From positions 295,418,934 through 295,482,933 of the forward strand of contig NC_064616.1 in the NCBI RefSeq assembly GCF_023898315.1: a stretch of 64,000 nt of DNA, in the 5' to 3' direction. The position numbers were made by a program, and so were the translations under genes. The notes under the pieces are model-generated. The model saw only the letters and a program-made list of their open reading frames with translations. It searched no databases and was not told where the DNA came from. The stretch is from Schistocerca nitens. Taxonomy: Eukaryota > Arthropoda > Insecta > Orthoptera > Acrididae. Shown in pieces: positions 32,063 through 44,189 of this stretch. The number at the start of each line of letters is the position of its first letter. Position 1 is the first letter of the stretch.

Positions 32063-33277
32063 TACACACTGAAGCGCCAAAGAAACTGGTATAGGCATGC
32101 TTATTCATATACAGATATATGTAAACAGGCAGAATATGGCGCTGCGGTCAGCAGAGCCCAAGTAAGACGATAAGTGTCTGGTGCAGTTGTTAGATTGGTT
32201 ACTGCTGCTACAATGGCAGGTTATCAACATTTAAGTGAGTTTGAATGTGGTGTTATAGTCATTGCATGAACGATGGGACACAGCATCTCCGAGGCAGCGA
32301 TGAAGTGGGGATTTTCCTGTACGACCATTTCACGAGTGCACCGTGAATATCAGGAATCCAGTAAAACCTCAAGTCTCTGACACTGCTGTGGCCGGAAAAA
32401 GATCCTACAAGAACAGGACCAACGATGACTGAAGAGAATTGTTCACGATGACAGAAGTGCAAGCCTTCTGCAAACTGCTGCAGATTTCAATTCTGGGCCA
32501 TCAACAAGTATTAGCGTGCAAACCATTCAACGAAACATCATCAATATGGGTTTTTGGAGCTGAAGGCCCACTCACATGCCCTTGATGACTGCATGACACA
32601 AAGCTTTATGCCTCGCCTGGGCCCATCAACACTCCATTGGACTGTTGATGGCTGGAAACAACTTGTCGGACAAGTTTCATTTCAAATTTTATCGAGCAGA
32701 TCGACATGTATGGATATGGAGACAACCTCATGAATCCATAGACCCTGTATGTTAGCAGGGGTCTTTTCAAGCTGGTGGAGGCTCTGTAATGGCATGGGCT
32801 ATGTAATGATGTGGGGTATGTACACTTTGAGTAATATGGGACCCTTGATACGTCTAGATATGACTCTAACAGATGACACGTATGTAAGCATCCTGTCTGA
32901 TCACCTGCATCCATTCATGCCCATTGTGCATTCTGACGTACTTGGGCAATTCCAGCAGGACAATTCAACACCCCACACATTCAGAATTGCTACAGATTGG
33001 CCCCAGGAACACTCTTCTCAGTTTAAACACTTCCACTGACCACCAAACTACCCTGATTTGGGATCCTTGCAACATGCTGTTCAGAAGAGATCTCCACCCC
33101 CTCATACACTTACGGATTTATGGACAGCCCTGCAGTATTCTTGGTGTCAGTTCCCTCCAGCACTACTTCAGACATTAGTCAAGTCCATGCCATGTCGTGT
33201 TGCAGCACTTCTGCATGCTCACAGGGGCCCTACACAATATTAGACAGGTGTACCAGTTTCTTTTGGTCTTCAGTGTA
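32063..33277 (+). mobile_element. Degenerate Tc1-like transposon with TIRs
   Basis: The ends are inverted repeats: tacacactgaagcgccaaag at 32063 and, on the other strand, tacactgaagaccaaaagaa ending at 33277. Both continue AACTGGTA. TA occurs at both edges. The length (1.2 kb) and layout fit Tc1. I recognise the terminal sequence as a frequent grasshopper Tc1 family. Sense orientation in a host intron. Confidence 0.9.
32212..33240 (+). pseudogene. Tc1-like transposase remnant
   Basis: The reading starts at ATGGCAGGTTATCAAC (MAGYQHLSEFECGV) and then meets a stop where the family has Arg (cattgcatgaacg near 32268). Later pieces read GMYTLSNMGPLIRLDMTLTD, QFQQDNSTPHTFRIATDWPQ (second catalytic Asp kept), and the C-terminal region near 33100-33240 in another frame. 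The block with the third acidic residue is deleted or altered between 33050 and 33070. Not functional. Confidence 0.8.
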
Positions 33278-33662
33278 TTACTACAGTGGAAAGAGCACTC
33301 TACTCTTCAGATACTGTACCTGCCAATTTCCTTGCGCTTCCAGTGGTTAAAACTGAAAATTAATAGACACTATAGAAGTTGAAAGTGTTTTCTGATGAAA
33401 CTTGAAGGAGCATTTTTAACAGTTGTAGAAATGTTGGTACAAGTGTATAAATGTGTGATAAAAGTTGTTTGAAGAAAATGTAACTTACAATGATGCAAAT
33501 ACAATAAGAGTTTTGTTTATAAATGATTACTGAAACATTTTGAATATACCACTTATAAACAAATAAATACTTGATTTTCATTAAGAGTATGGAAATATAG
33601 TATGTCAGACATCTTAGATACGGCTGCCTCTTAAAATATTTATGTTCTTCTTGGTTTTTTAG
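33278..33662. other. Intron end leading to exon 6 acceptor
   Basis: AT-rich. A T-rich tract (ggttttttag) precedes the exon. Nothing else recognised. Confidence 0.6.
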
Positions 33663-33934
33663 GCATTCACTGTCTGTGACAGTTAAGGAGCTTAAGAATC
33701 TTGTTGTCTTGAATGCACAAGACACAACTGCACTAGTGTTTAACAGAGTAACAAATGAACATCAGCTTGAGGAGGAGGAAGATGTATTTGTACCTGTGAG
33801 TGTGTCCGATAGTGACATACATGATCAACCAAGGACTGATTCCAAAAGCCTTATCGTAGGCAGAAACCTAGCACAGTGGAAGGCATGCCTAACAGATGAT
33901 GGAGTTTTTGACAATGATGTCCTAGATCCAAAAG
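33663..33934 (+). CDS. Host gene internal exon 6 (probable SZT2-like)
   Basis: The acceptor is ttggttttttag and the donor AAAG|GTAAAA. Entry is phase 2 and exit phase 1. The 91-residue product reads HSLSVTVKELKNLVVLNAQD then TTALVFNRV, then an acidic low-complexity stretch (HQLEEEEDVFVPVSVSDSDI) and NLAQWKACLTDDGVFDNDVL. The first part looks folded; the second looks like a disordered linker. It joins the exon at 51270 in frame (G plus CC gives Ala) across a 17.3-kb intron, the largest here. Confidence 0.9.
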
Positions 33935-34231
33935 GTAAAAACTGACCCATTTATTGAGAGGAGCACAAATGTGTTTTGATGCTTCTCATGTTTTGGTTAT
34001 TATCATTCATTATTTTCCAGATACGCTAAGAACATTAGAGAATTTTCATTGGCATGTAATTAGAAAATGTAGTTTACACAAATTGCAATGTAAGACACCC
34101 ATGGTAAAAAATTTTATAAGGCATGTGGAAAAATTCAACAGTGCTTGAGTCATAGGACAGACCTCATCCTGTGTATTATGAAAATAAACATTAGCATTTT
34201 ATAATCCTATATAACATTTATCTAACCTTCA
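33935..34231. other. Intron start, nothing recognised
   Basis: AT-rich. No element seen before the LINE 5' region. Confidence 0.5.
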
Positions 34232-35593
34232 TGTTGACTTCTGCTAGGAAACCCCTTCCAGGGGCTCACTACTCTTTTGTGGGTATGGTTGTGGCAAGCA
34301 TGGGGCCACAAGGCATTGCAGTACTTCTTGCTATCCTGTATGCACTTTTACTGGACGACTGTTTCTTTTCTCCAGCTTATCCTGCAGGACAGACTCTCTG
34401 CAGCAAACCTAGCTCACTCATAGGATGTGAATCCTGACTTCTCACTCTGTTATTTCCTTATTTTACATCATGTATTTTGGTTAATTTATATTCAGTCCCC
34501 ACATCTGTGTTTGACCTCAAACCTTCTACATTTTTTAGAGATTGTGCGAGCAGTGTGGGAAAGGTCACCTACTACCCAACATGGTAGCAGGTATGTGTAG
34601 AACGTTGCCATGTACACATACAGTGGCGGTACCTGACCAAACACAGATTGCACAATTGATGCCCAATATGTCATCTCCCAACACATGCCAAGGGTTAGGT
34701 CCATTTGGGGGTCTGGCCATCACCTGGTGACCCTTGCTGTGGCTGGGCAGTACTCCTGGGGGTAGCACTTGTTTGGAGCAGGCACCATTGTGGTGGATAT
34801 TTGGTGTCACGAAATTTGCCAAAGTTACCAACCAGTGGCTTTGAGGACTTGGCACTCTCTTCAGACAGACCACAACTCAGTGCCGACTGTTATGACTGTA
34901 GGAATTTGCTTCCTTGGTAACACCATGAGAAGAAAACAAAACCAAGCAACTTACACACAGTCATTTCCCTCAGTTCCTGGTTTTCAGCTGAACAGACGGA
35001 GGGTCTTTTCTCTCTATTAAACCAGTGTTTTTTGTGGAAAGTATTGAAAACGTATTTGGCAAATTCTTTTACCCTGGTGATATACGTTTTACCATCACAC
35101 CCCATAAGAACCTTGACATGGGATAGGGATTAATTTTTCACCAGGACCTAATCCTGCAGATGGATGAAGGACTACATGAACACTTGGAAAGATGAAGGAT
35201 TAAGTTCGTATGTCGTGTACATCGAGGCACATCAGGCTATAAGATAGACACTGGTGCTTTCATCCTCGCTTTTGAGGAGGATTCACTTCCAGAAAGTGTC
35301 AAAAACTATGTGTTACCATTGTGACGTGAAGCCATATTTCCCACCCCTAATGCAGTGTTTTAAATGCCAGGGTTTCAGGTATATGTGTTCCTGGTGTACA
35401 ACCGACCCAATTTGTGGAGACTGTTGTCGAACATTTCACGAAAATTTACCATGTGTACTACCAGCTGCCTGTGTCAGTTGTGGGATCAACTATCTTCCCA
35501 GTTCCCAAAGTGTGCTAATGTAAAAGTGAAGTTTGGAAGGTAGGAGATGAGGTACTGACGGAATTAAAGCTGTGAGGATGGAGCGTGAGTCGT

Positions 35594-35668
35594 GGTAGGG
35601 TAGCTCAGTTGGTAGAGCACTTGCCCGCGAAAGGCAAAGGTCCCGAGTTCGAGTCTCGGTCCAGTACA
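35594..35668 (+). other. tRNA-like head of SINE unit 1
   Basis: Box A (tagctcagttgg) and box B (gttcgagtc at 35647-35655) of a pol III promoter are both present. A TTGCC/GGCAA stem closes the loop cgcgaaa, giving anticodon CGA (Ser). Base 33 is G where tRNAs have U, and a long serine variable arm is absent. I therefore treat it as a SINE promoter, not a tRNA gene. Confidence 0.75.
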
Positions 35669-35894
35669 CAGTTTTAATCTGCCAGGATGTTTCAAATCAG
35701 CCCACACTCCGCTGTAGAGTGAAAATTTCATTATAGAAACATCCCCCAGGCTGTGGCTAAGCCATGTCTCGGCAATATCCTTTCTTCCAGGAGTGCTAGT
35801 TCTGCAAGGTTGGCAGGAGAGCTTCTGTGAAGTTTGGAAGGTAGGAGACAAGGTACTGGCGGAATTAAAGCTGTGAGGATGGGACGTGAGTTGT

Positions 35895-35970
35895 GCTCGG
35901 GTAGCTCAGTTGGTAGAGCACTTGCCCGTGAAAGGCAAAGGTCCCGAGTTCGAGTCTCGGTCCGGCACAC
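35895..35970 (+). other. tRNA-like head of SINE unit 2
   Basis: As unit 1, with box B gttcgagtc at 35948-35956 and loop cgtgaaa (anticodon TGA). The repeat period to unit 1 is 301 bases. Confidence 0.75.
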
Positions 35971-37181
35971 AGTTTTAATCTGCCAGGAAGTTTCATATCA
36001 GTGCACACTCCGCTGTAGAGTGAAAATTTCATTCTGTGCTAATGTACTCAAGAAACACAAAATCCAGGAACTGAAGATTGCAGATTTCCTCTTGAATTCT
36101 GAAGCTCAAAAAATACCATCATCTGCATCCAGTCTCAGTGATACCTACCTTTTCCACTACACTACTGTCACTGTGTTGTCAGCAGTACCTAGTGTAGTGA
36201 CTCCCTTAGTGTCGACATCTGGCTGTCACACAAAAAAAAAACTTGACAATAGCTCTCCCCTGCCCCACCTTGTGGTTCCTGTGGCACCGTCTTATGGAAC
36301 CACTATAAGCACTCAGCCAGAGAAGCAGCACCCTCCTCCAGCACCTGCCAGTGAAGAGGCTCCCTCTCAGGGACCCTCTCCTCAGAAATCCACAGGTCGA
36401 CCCGATGCCAGCCAGTGGCTGAAAGGAGGGCGGACTGTGGGTCCCAGGACTGCCCACTCTCCTTCCATTCATACGCCCTCAGTAGATAAGCCCTCCCAGG
36501 AATTTTGACACTAAAAAGTTATGAAAGAGAAGAAGAAATCTTGGTAGAAGGCTACTATCATGGTCACTGCAAAAGTTTGTTTGTCTTACAAATCTGTTTT
36601 TCACCGTTGTAAGCACTTCTTACGTTTTACATTGCTATTATAAAACAGTATTAAATCACAATTATTACTCACATCATTTTTTGCTCCTGACTGTCATTCA
36701 CCCTTCCCCAGCTCTTCCTCCTAACCACAGCTCCTCTCTTCCTTCACAGACTTCACTTGCTACGCCTGACACACCCCCTCACCTACATCGAGCAGCAGTA
36801 CTGGCACAAGGCAGGGATTGAGAGGGTGAGGGACTTAGCGAGGGGGGTGGTGGGGGAGAGGAGAACTAGAGGAGAGAGTGTTAAGTTTCATTTCTGATGG
36901 CTGTTTGGTCATATATATATGATGTGTTTCTTTTCTGTGATTGTGTTTTGAATTTGGAAGTTTTCTTGTAGTTTTAGGTTTTTTTTTCCTCAGTTTCATA
37001 ACTTTTAGACTTGTTTCTATTGTGGTTGGAGGCTAGGTTTTCTTGTCAGAGGTGTTCCTGCAAATGCTGAATGATTGGTGTAACTTCCATGCTCTTTATG
37101 TTTGTTTCAGATGTTCTTCTGGTCTGCCCTGTGCACAGAACATCACAGTTGTTACACTGGAGTTGATAAATGCCCAATTTT

Positions 37182-37182
<1 letters not shown>

Positions 37183-37242
<60 letters not shown>
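37183..37242 (+). repeat. Compound TG then GA microsatellite
   Basis: About 14 TG units followed by about 14 GA units. It directly precedes the truncated start of a jockey-like RT. Confidence 0.95.
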
Positions 37243-37244
<2 letters not shown>

Positions 37245-37245
<1 letters not shown>

Positions 37246-38460
37246 CATACACATAATTGCTCTGAGTAACCGGAAGTCACCCATTGGGATTTTTTGTGAT
37301 CTCTCAAAGGCTTTTGATTGTGTAAATCGTGGAATACTTCTAGATAAGCTCAAGTACTGTGGTGTGAATGGGACAGTGCTCAAATGGTTTAAATCATACC
37401 TAACTGGAAGAGTGCTGCAGAAAGTTGAAATAAGCAGTTCACATAATATGCAAAAAAAACTGGTGATTTATCAAACTGGGGAACAATCAAGAATGGGGTG
37501 CCGCAAGGTTCGGTCTTGGGTCCTCTGCTGTTCTTAATATATATTAATGACTTGCCATTCTATATTCACGAAGATGCAAAGCTGGTACTTTTTGCCGATG
37601 ATACAAGTATAGCTATCACACCCAACAGACAAGAATTAACTGGTGAAATTGTAAACGATGTTTTTCAGAAAATCATTAAGTGTTTCTCTGCAAATGTGCT
37701 CTCATTAAACTTTGACAAAACACAGTATATACAGTTCCACACAGTAAATGGAATGACACCATTAATAAATATAGACTTCGATCAGAAATCAGTAGCTAAG
37801 GTAGAATATTCAAAATTTCTAGGTGTATGCATTGATGAGAGGTTGAACTGGAAAAAACACTGAGGATCTGCTGAAATGTTTGAGTTCAGCTACTTATGCT
37901 ATTAGGGTCATTGTAAATTTTGGCGATATACATCTCAAAAAATTAGCTTACCACGCCTATTTTCATTCTCTGCTTTCGTATGGCATCATATTCTGGGGTA
38001 ACTCATCATTGAGTAAAAGAGTGTTCATTGCACAAAAGCGTGTAATCAGAATAATTGCTGGAGCTCATCCAAGATCATCCTGCAGATACTTATTTAAAGA
38101 GCTAGAGATCTTCACTGTAGCCTCACAATATATATATTCACTTATGAAATTTGTTATTAACAACCTGAACGAATTCAAAAGTAATAGCACTGTACATGGC
38201 TACAACACTAGGAGAAAGGATGATCTTCACTACTCAAGGTTAAATCTAACTTTGGCTCAGAAGGGGGTAAATTATGCTCCACAAGTCTTTGGTCATTAAC
38301 CTAATAGCATCAAAAGTCTGACAGATAGCCATATAGCATTTAAAATTTTTTGTGTAATGTATCATCTTGTATAGACACCTTTTATTAACCTGACATGCTC
38401 CACATCATTACAAAGTGTTGTATTCAAGATCTATGGAACAAGTAATAACCTAATCTGATC
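37245..38460 (+). mobile_element. Jockey-like LINE, 5'-truncated, with RT
   Basis: The RT begins abruptly after the compound microsatellite, in the middle of the palm domain. The 3' untranslated part follows 38299. No poly(A) tail is visible. Sense orientation in the 17.3-kb intron. Confidence 0.75.
37262..38299 (+). pseudogene. Jockey-like reverse transcriptase, truncated
   Basis: Motif A is intact (IGIFCDLSKAFDCVN near 37290). After a frame change near 37490 come MPQGSVLGPLLFLIYINDLP, the catalytic VLFADDTSIAI near 37590 and the thumb (YSKFLGVCIDERLNWKKH). A stop at 37861 is followed by 37880-38299 (ISYG-type SLLSYGIIFWGNS; YNTRRKDD). The YNTR box is common in jockey-type RTs. Missing are the endonuclease and fingers. 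It needs at least one frameshift and one stop to be ignored. Confidence 0.85.
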
Positions 38461-39339
38461 AAGTTTTAAGAGTGTAGGTAATATGATAGGCTGTAATGTT
38501 AAGACATAATTGACACCGAAGTGATTTCATGGAAAGAAGGAATACAGAGGCCCCACATAGGGGGAGGCATTGTGGTAAACTTCAGTCTCTCTGAGATTGA
38601 TTCCACACATACCAAGGCCAGTAACAGAGAGCTGAGCTGCCTCCCAAGTCTGCAGTGAAACTCATCCAATCTGATTGGGGAAAGCTCATAAGTCACCTGT
38701 GACACACCATACCATTAGTGCTGACACCACAGAATCAACACTGGCAGTGTGGCATGTGGCCCTTAACTCCCATAGCCCCAGCATAGGATGAAGGATCTTA
38801 AATATTGAGACTGTTACAGTACTTAATAATAATTATATATTGTACACTCCTCCTCTGTCACAAAGATCCATGTGACTTTGTGATTTTGTTCTGATAGTGG
38901 GCTTATAACTGATGGAGGGATTATTAAAGATGAAGGAACATTTGACGATGTTACAGTCACAATATGCAGTTCGTGAAGGGCATGAAAGCAACAATAACAG
39001 TAACATTTAGTGACTGGCTTGCTGATGAGCAATAGCTGTGGCTTGCAGTGCGATGGAGGCAGTAGACAAGACTGAGTAGCCACCGGTCTGTTACTTGTAG
39101 ATTTGTGAAAGTGTGCTGAAGCTGTTATGACTCATATGAACATCGTGACTGGGGAATTACTGCATTATAACCCTACAGAGAGCACTATGGAACATTATGA
39201 TTTAAAACCTTTGTTAATACCATGAAGTTAGAAGTTATCAGTAATTACTCTGGTTTTTACTTTTTTTTTTAGAACGAAGTGGCAACATATTATTCTGTTA
39301 ACAATAACAATAACAAAATAAAAGTTAAATAGTTTATGT
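38461..39339. other. Intron, nothing recognised
   Basis: Less AT-rich than its surroundings at 38520-38780, but without a domain or repeat I know. Confidence 0.45.
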
Positions 39340-40199
39340 AAGGCATGCTGAAAAGTAAAGCATCCAAATTGAAATAAAACAAATGTTATTAACATACTAC
39401 AGCTTTATTCTTCATGTCTACATATTTTCAGCTTTCTGCCACTATATGGCTCTGACCTGTAGAGTGCAACATTGTGGTGTGTTATGTAATTATGTCAGTG
39501 TGTGAGAAGCAGCATCCTGTATCCCTCGGAAAACTGAAAGCAAGAATTCAAAGAGTTCATCCACACATGGACCACCCTCTTTCTCAACCAGACCATACAT
39601 GAACACTACAACATCTGCAACAAACTGTCACCTTTGAGTCATTGTCATTAATTATCCTGCGTGCCACCCTGACTTGGCCCCATCCAATTTTCATCTGTTT
39701 CCAAAACTTAAAGAACACCTTTGGCCAGCCACTGTGGCCAAGTGGTTCTAGGTGCTTCAGTCTGGAACTGCGTGACTGCTACGGTCACAGGTTTGAATCC
39801 TGCCTAGGGCATAGATGTGTGTGATGTCCTTAGGTTAGTTAGGTTTAAGTAGTTCTAACTTCTAGGGGACTGATGACCTCAGATGTTAAGTCCCATAGTG
39901 CTCAAAGCAATTTGAACCAATTGGAACACCTTTAAGGACTCCACTTTGGCAGTGATTAAGCAGTGCAAGCAGAGGTGAGGTTGTGGTTCCATCAACAAAG
40001 TCAAATTCTACAATGACAGTATTAACAAACTGATCTATTGTTGGGAGAAATGTGTTCATCACCAGGGTGACTATGTTGAGAAATAAATATGCAGACATGA
40101 AGAATAAAGATGTAGGATGTCAATGAAGTTATTTTATTTAAAATTTGTAAGAATTTTCACATAAGAAATTCAGATGCATTACTTTTTTAGCAAGCCCTT
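39340..40199. mobile_element. Short TIR element (mariner-like, non-autonomous)
   Basis: The ends are inverted repeats: aaggcatgctgaaaagtaaa at 39340 and, on the other strand, aagggcttgctaaaaaagta ending at 40199. TA lies next to each. There is no transposase, only non-coding sequence and a SINE. The last 240 bases are repeated at 58190-58445, which ends in a matching TIR. Terminal sequence and TA sites suggest the mariner/Tc1 superfamily. Confidence 0.65.
39723..39923 (+). mobile_element. tRNA-derived SINE with 10-bp target duplication
   Basis: The head starts ggccagccactgtggccaag and has box B-like gtttgaatcctgcc. The body is gtccttaggttagttaggtt then ggggactgatgacctcag and tcccatagtgctcaaagc. 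The same family occurs at 60317. The bases gaacaccttt flank it at 39713-39722 and 39924-39933. It sits inside the TIR element, so it is the younger insertion. Confidence 0.9.
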
Positions 40200-42099
40200 G
40201 TATATCTTTCTGGGAATTTTGAGAAATTATTGTGAGCTAAATCTATTTAATTCATCATAATGTGGCACACTGTTGTCAGACTCAATCATGAGACAAAATA
40301 AGAATTATGTAGAATTTATTTCTTCAGTGATGGGGCATTGTAGGAGAGCAGATGTTTGCAAAAATAAAACTACAGCTAGACCAATGTTAACACGAATATG
40401 AAATTAGTAGAACATTTGTCCTGTATGTAAGCATCATGTGTAGTCAACATCCCAGATGCTAAATTTAATGTACCAGGAGCATAATAACACTCACGAATGA
40501 GGGAGAACTGGGAGAAGTAGATAACATAATGCTAGCTTAGATGTCTTCCATACGATGGATGTTATTTGAAGTGTACTGGTCTCTCAAATGGATAACCAGC
40601 GAAGTGACACAATGTGCATCCAAGTAATGCAGTACAATTGGTTCTTTAATGGAGATAAGCATACATTAGGGAATAAAGTCCCAACACAAAGTATTCATTT
40701 ATAAAACTTTAGCATAAGCTATAACAACATCTATAACATATATAAGCAATTTACACTTATGTAAGGATCAACAATTTTGGAGTAATCATACACAGATACA
40801 CACCAGTATCTGCTGAATCCTGAGGGCTATAATTTTCGTCTGTATGTGGATTAGGCATGGCAGCAGCAGGAGATGGGGTATCTTTCGTTCTACACTTATT
40901 CAGATATTCCTATGATTAATAAAGTTGTGATTGTAAATGACATAAATTGGGTTAAGTATTTTGTTATGAAAATACAACTCTGTGGTATAGGAACTGAGAG
41001 TTGCTCCTTCTGTTGGATAATAACTGTTCCAAAAAAGTAATTAATTCATTAGTAGAATTAGGCAGTTCCAGCAACAGGTCAATATGTTATATGGGAATGA
41101 GGACATATAACAAGAAAGTTAAATTATATGCAGAAAATGTCTGAAAATTAAATAAGAGTGGCCCCACAGTAGATCATACATCAATGTACAAAGCATAGGT
41201 GATCAACACAATATAAATATAGGAACTATGGATTTTGGGTTCGCAATAAGCACATTTTTTAAAAAGGAAGTAGATATACTATACCAAGGAAATGACTATG
41301 ATGTGGAAGGTATTCAATGCATATATGAAACTGCGACGGGCTAGGAAGATAGTCTTGCTGGTCAGTCGGGCTATTTTTGTTTTGTGCCGTAAAAAGGGAT
41401 GATCTGGTTGTAATGGATAAGTCCTGAAGTCCTGTCGAAATCTATATACTTCCCCATAGGAAGTGGAGCTGCAGATACACTGAAGCTACTGTAATACACT
41501 AGACTTTGTTTCAGAAGACGTGAAGAAATCATAAGAACACAAAAAGTGGCTGCCTATCCTCCCCACAGCAGATTACTTTTGTTAATAGATAACAATCCCA
41601 AACTAGATTACTTCTTCCTTTTTATGAGTAAAAGATAATGTTTAGTATGCTCAACTCTTATTTCTCAGGACTGTCACTACTTAGGTGTCGCATGACCTCA
41701 TGGCCTTTTACCAACACCCACTAATGTGTGCTGCAAAGGTATACTACATGCTGTTGAACTCTACACTTATAAACATACTAAGGTAAAGGTATTCATTGTA
41801 TCAGCCATTATGTGCCAAAGCTAACACTACTGGTCTCTCCTATTACTGGCATCACACGTAAAAGGAAAACATTAGAACACATTACCATACTTAACTTTAT
41901 CAATTAGAAGACTATCAACCACATTTGTAACTTCTCATTCCGTACCCTTAAAAAACAAGGGAAGAAGTGAATAGCAAAGTGAATTTAATTTTGTGTATAT
42001 AAATCTTTATATATATTTAATTATAATTAAAGAAATACATAATTACATAAATACTCCTGGCAGCTTGTAATAATTGTCTTAATCTATTTACTCTTGTAC
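40200..42099. other. AT-rich intron, nothing recognised
   Basis: Only short random open frames. No element identified. Confidence 0.5.
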
Positions 42100-43500
42100 G
42101 TGGTTGTTGTTCAGCCCATGGAACAAAGCTGATATGGAAGTACTGTTCTTAAATCATACCCACGCCTACCAGTATGTTGCTGACTAGGGCATGATTTTGG
42201 GATGTGCAGCTGGCCTTTACGGTTGTGGGGCACAGCATTGGCTGATTTCTACCATGTTATCCCAGGTAAAGCCAAAGTGCACCACAACTACTCAGTCTGG
42301 GAGCTGTAATTCTGCATTTTCAGGTGATGTTAAGCATATTATTTGGTAGGAGCCTTCCCAGAGAGGTGTTAACTTTTTAGTTTTGCCCTTTTTATAGCCA
42401 GTTTCCTGAGCAACACCCATTGTTCAGGTTGATAATCAGGAATACCCGCATTCTTTTAACTTTGTTTAACTTGCCTAGTAACAGCAGTGGTACTGTTTCC
42501 AGACAGTTTTCAAGTGTCAGGAAAGATGTTGTACGGCTGTTGCATTAACATCAGGTGGCAGCTTATCTAGTTCAAGTGGTGAACACATTTTGCATCCCTG
42601 TACAATCTCAAAAGGAGTGAAGCCAATTGATTCAAGCACTTTCACATTATAAGAGAACAGGACGAATGGAAGCAATCTGTCCCATTGTGTATGGCTTTCC
42701 TTCACTTCATACAGCAGCTTTTTGAGAATGGACATATGGACACACACTACACAGCCATTACTTTTTGGATGTAAGGGATTGTGCACGACTCCTTTGTTTT
42801 TAATAATATGCAAAGAGAGATGGAAAGAAGTTACTCTCTTAGTCTGTTATGATCGCTTCAGTGCTTCCATACATCAAAACAAGCTCTTTCACAGAAGCTT
42901 TCATGACTGTCTCTGCAGTCATATCTGCCAGAGGCACAATAATTGATAATAATATTTATTATTTTTAGCTGAAATTGGGAATGGTCCCACAATTTTGAGG
43001 GCAACCAATTCAAATGGTTCAGTGGCCTCTGGAAGATCTTTAAGGGGAATTGTTGGTTTTACATATTGTGCCCTTTGCGCACATGGTAAACAAGACCGTA
43101 CATAACTTGCAATGTCCCACCTATGAGTAGGCCTTCAGAACTGCAAGGCATGCATTGGTTACTGTCTTATCGTAGGGACTTGCTTGTATACTATAATGTG
43201 ACTGCTGCAAAATTCTTATGTTAAGGGATTTCAGAATAATCAGCCAATTTCCCTGTGGTATTTTACAATAAAAGATTTTATTAACAACCATGAAGTCCGA
43301 AGATGCTGCAGGTTGCTTGCATTCTTCATCCTCTTGCTGTTCTTTCTCTGGTTCAGCAACCAGGCCCTCATCAGCCTGTATTATACTGAACTTTTTTGAC
43401 TGAAGTGGTTGATATTTTGGTGGAGCTCTCCTGGTTTGTGCCTCACTGAGTAAATACATTTGCTCAGCTTAAGGGTCCATGTAGTTGATCTGCTACTAGT
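42100..43500 (-). pseudogene. Gypsy-type integrase remnant
   Basis: The frame 42813-42517 reads HNPLHPKSNGCVVCVHMSIL, then LPFVLFSYNVKVLESIGFTP then FEIVQGCKM. This is the second half of a Ty3/gypsy integrase core (H-P..NG..E; Y N......G.TPFE). Between 43120 and 42820 other frames carry CAQ-type zinc finger and VGPFPIS-like core pieces. The catalytic Glu after N-G is lost (Cys-Val). No LTRs were found nearby. Antisense to the host gene. Confidence 0.75.
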
Positions 43501-44188
43501 GTCCTTGAGTCACAACTACCACATCAAGGTTGTTGCGTATACCTGTAATGGGATAAAAAAAACCACTTGCAGACCAAAAAACACGTGAACACCACAAACA
43601 AGCAGAAACATGCACACATCATAAACTTCACAGACTGAAAACTTAATGATGAAGAAACATAACTAATACAATGAGGTTTAAACCACGGAAGTAAATGAAC
43701 ATTACATAGGACATTTAATTATAGACCCTGAAAATATACTATTTCAAGAACAGAGGAGGGATGCAAGCACCATAAACTTAGGTCTAACAAAAGAATTAAT
43801 AGTTAGAGAAACTAAAAATATCATAGGTACAAGACATAAACTCAACAAAATGAGAGAGATAACCACAGATTCTAAAACTCTGAATACCATAAGGGAGAAA
43901 ATGCACATAATAAACCTAATCGCTATTGAGGTGTCCAAGGTGACAAATAAGAATACAGTAACAAAATATTTTGAGTAACAATTGTAGTCTAATACTATTT
44001 AACAGCTGTAATGTAAAACATGAGAAATGTTTATGATATTGACAAACACATTTGTAAGAAAAACCAAGTTGTTACAATGACCACTGAAGATTCATTGAAA
44101 TAAAGCAAAACACATATGGTCTAAATAAGACTTTTATGGCAGTTTCAGAAAATGGTATATAACCTATATCATTTGTTTAACTGAAAAT

Positions 44189-44189
<1 letters not shown>
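43501..44189. other. Intron before poly(A) run, nothing recognised
   Basis: A-rich. It could be the body of an unknown poly(A)-ended retroelement, but no domain is visible. Confidence 0.35.

Larger units (their letters stand above)
35511..36046 (+). mobile_element. Tandem dimer of a tRNA-related SINE with 12-bp target duplication
   Basis: Two units of about 301 bp (from 35526 and from 35827) each carry a tRNA-like head. The second body is shorter at the end. The 12 bases tgtgctaatgta flank the insert at 35511-35522 and 36035-36046 and are part of the LINE ORF1 coding sequence. The dimer therefore inserted as one event and copied the target. A decayed - strand copy of the same family lies at 44285-44570. 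Confidence 0.85.
35100..36508 (+). pseudogene. LINE ORF1 (Gag-like, CCHC knuckles), interrupted
   Basis: The piece 35254-35522 reads CFKCQGFRYMCSWCTTDPIC, then GDCCRTFHEN, then PAACVSCGINYLPSSQSV. This is the Cys/His pattern of I/jockey-type ORF1 knuckles with some His lost. The upstream part (RGTSGYKIDTGAFIL) is in a different frame. After the SINE dimer, the same protein resumes in frame of 35834-36508 (CANVLKKHKIQELKIADFL) and ends in a Pro/Ser-rich tail. The protein would coat LINE RNA. Insertion and frameshifts make it inactive. Confidence 0.75.
34232..37000 (+). mobile_element. LINE with CCHC ORF1, 5' region and ORF1 only
   Basis: From about 34232 there is a less AT-rich leader that I recognise as the 5' untranslated part of a grasshopper LINE (blocks near gggccacaaggcattgcag and gtacctgaccaaacacagat). 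A frameshifted ORF1 with zinc knuckles follows (35100-36508). The downstream end near 36690-36900 is C-rich then G-rich and poorly defined. No endonuclease or RT of this element follows, so it is 3'-truncated or rearranged. A SINE dimer is inserted in ORF1. Confidence 0.6.

Noticed and set aside
35594-35970. Two tRNA-Ser genes
   Set aside because: Both heads lie in a 301-bp repeated unit with a shared target duplication, lack the long serine variable arm, and have G in place of U at base 33. They are SINE promoters.
36043-36508. Pro/Ser-rich ORF as a host protein
   Set aside because: It continues a LINE ORF1 across the SINE insertion (same target duplication), so it belongs to the retrotransposon.
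42100-43500. Integrase-like frames as a domesticated host gene
   Set aside because: Frames are broken, the catalytic Glu is lost and no introns or conserved start are visible. It is a decayed gypsy fragment.
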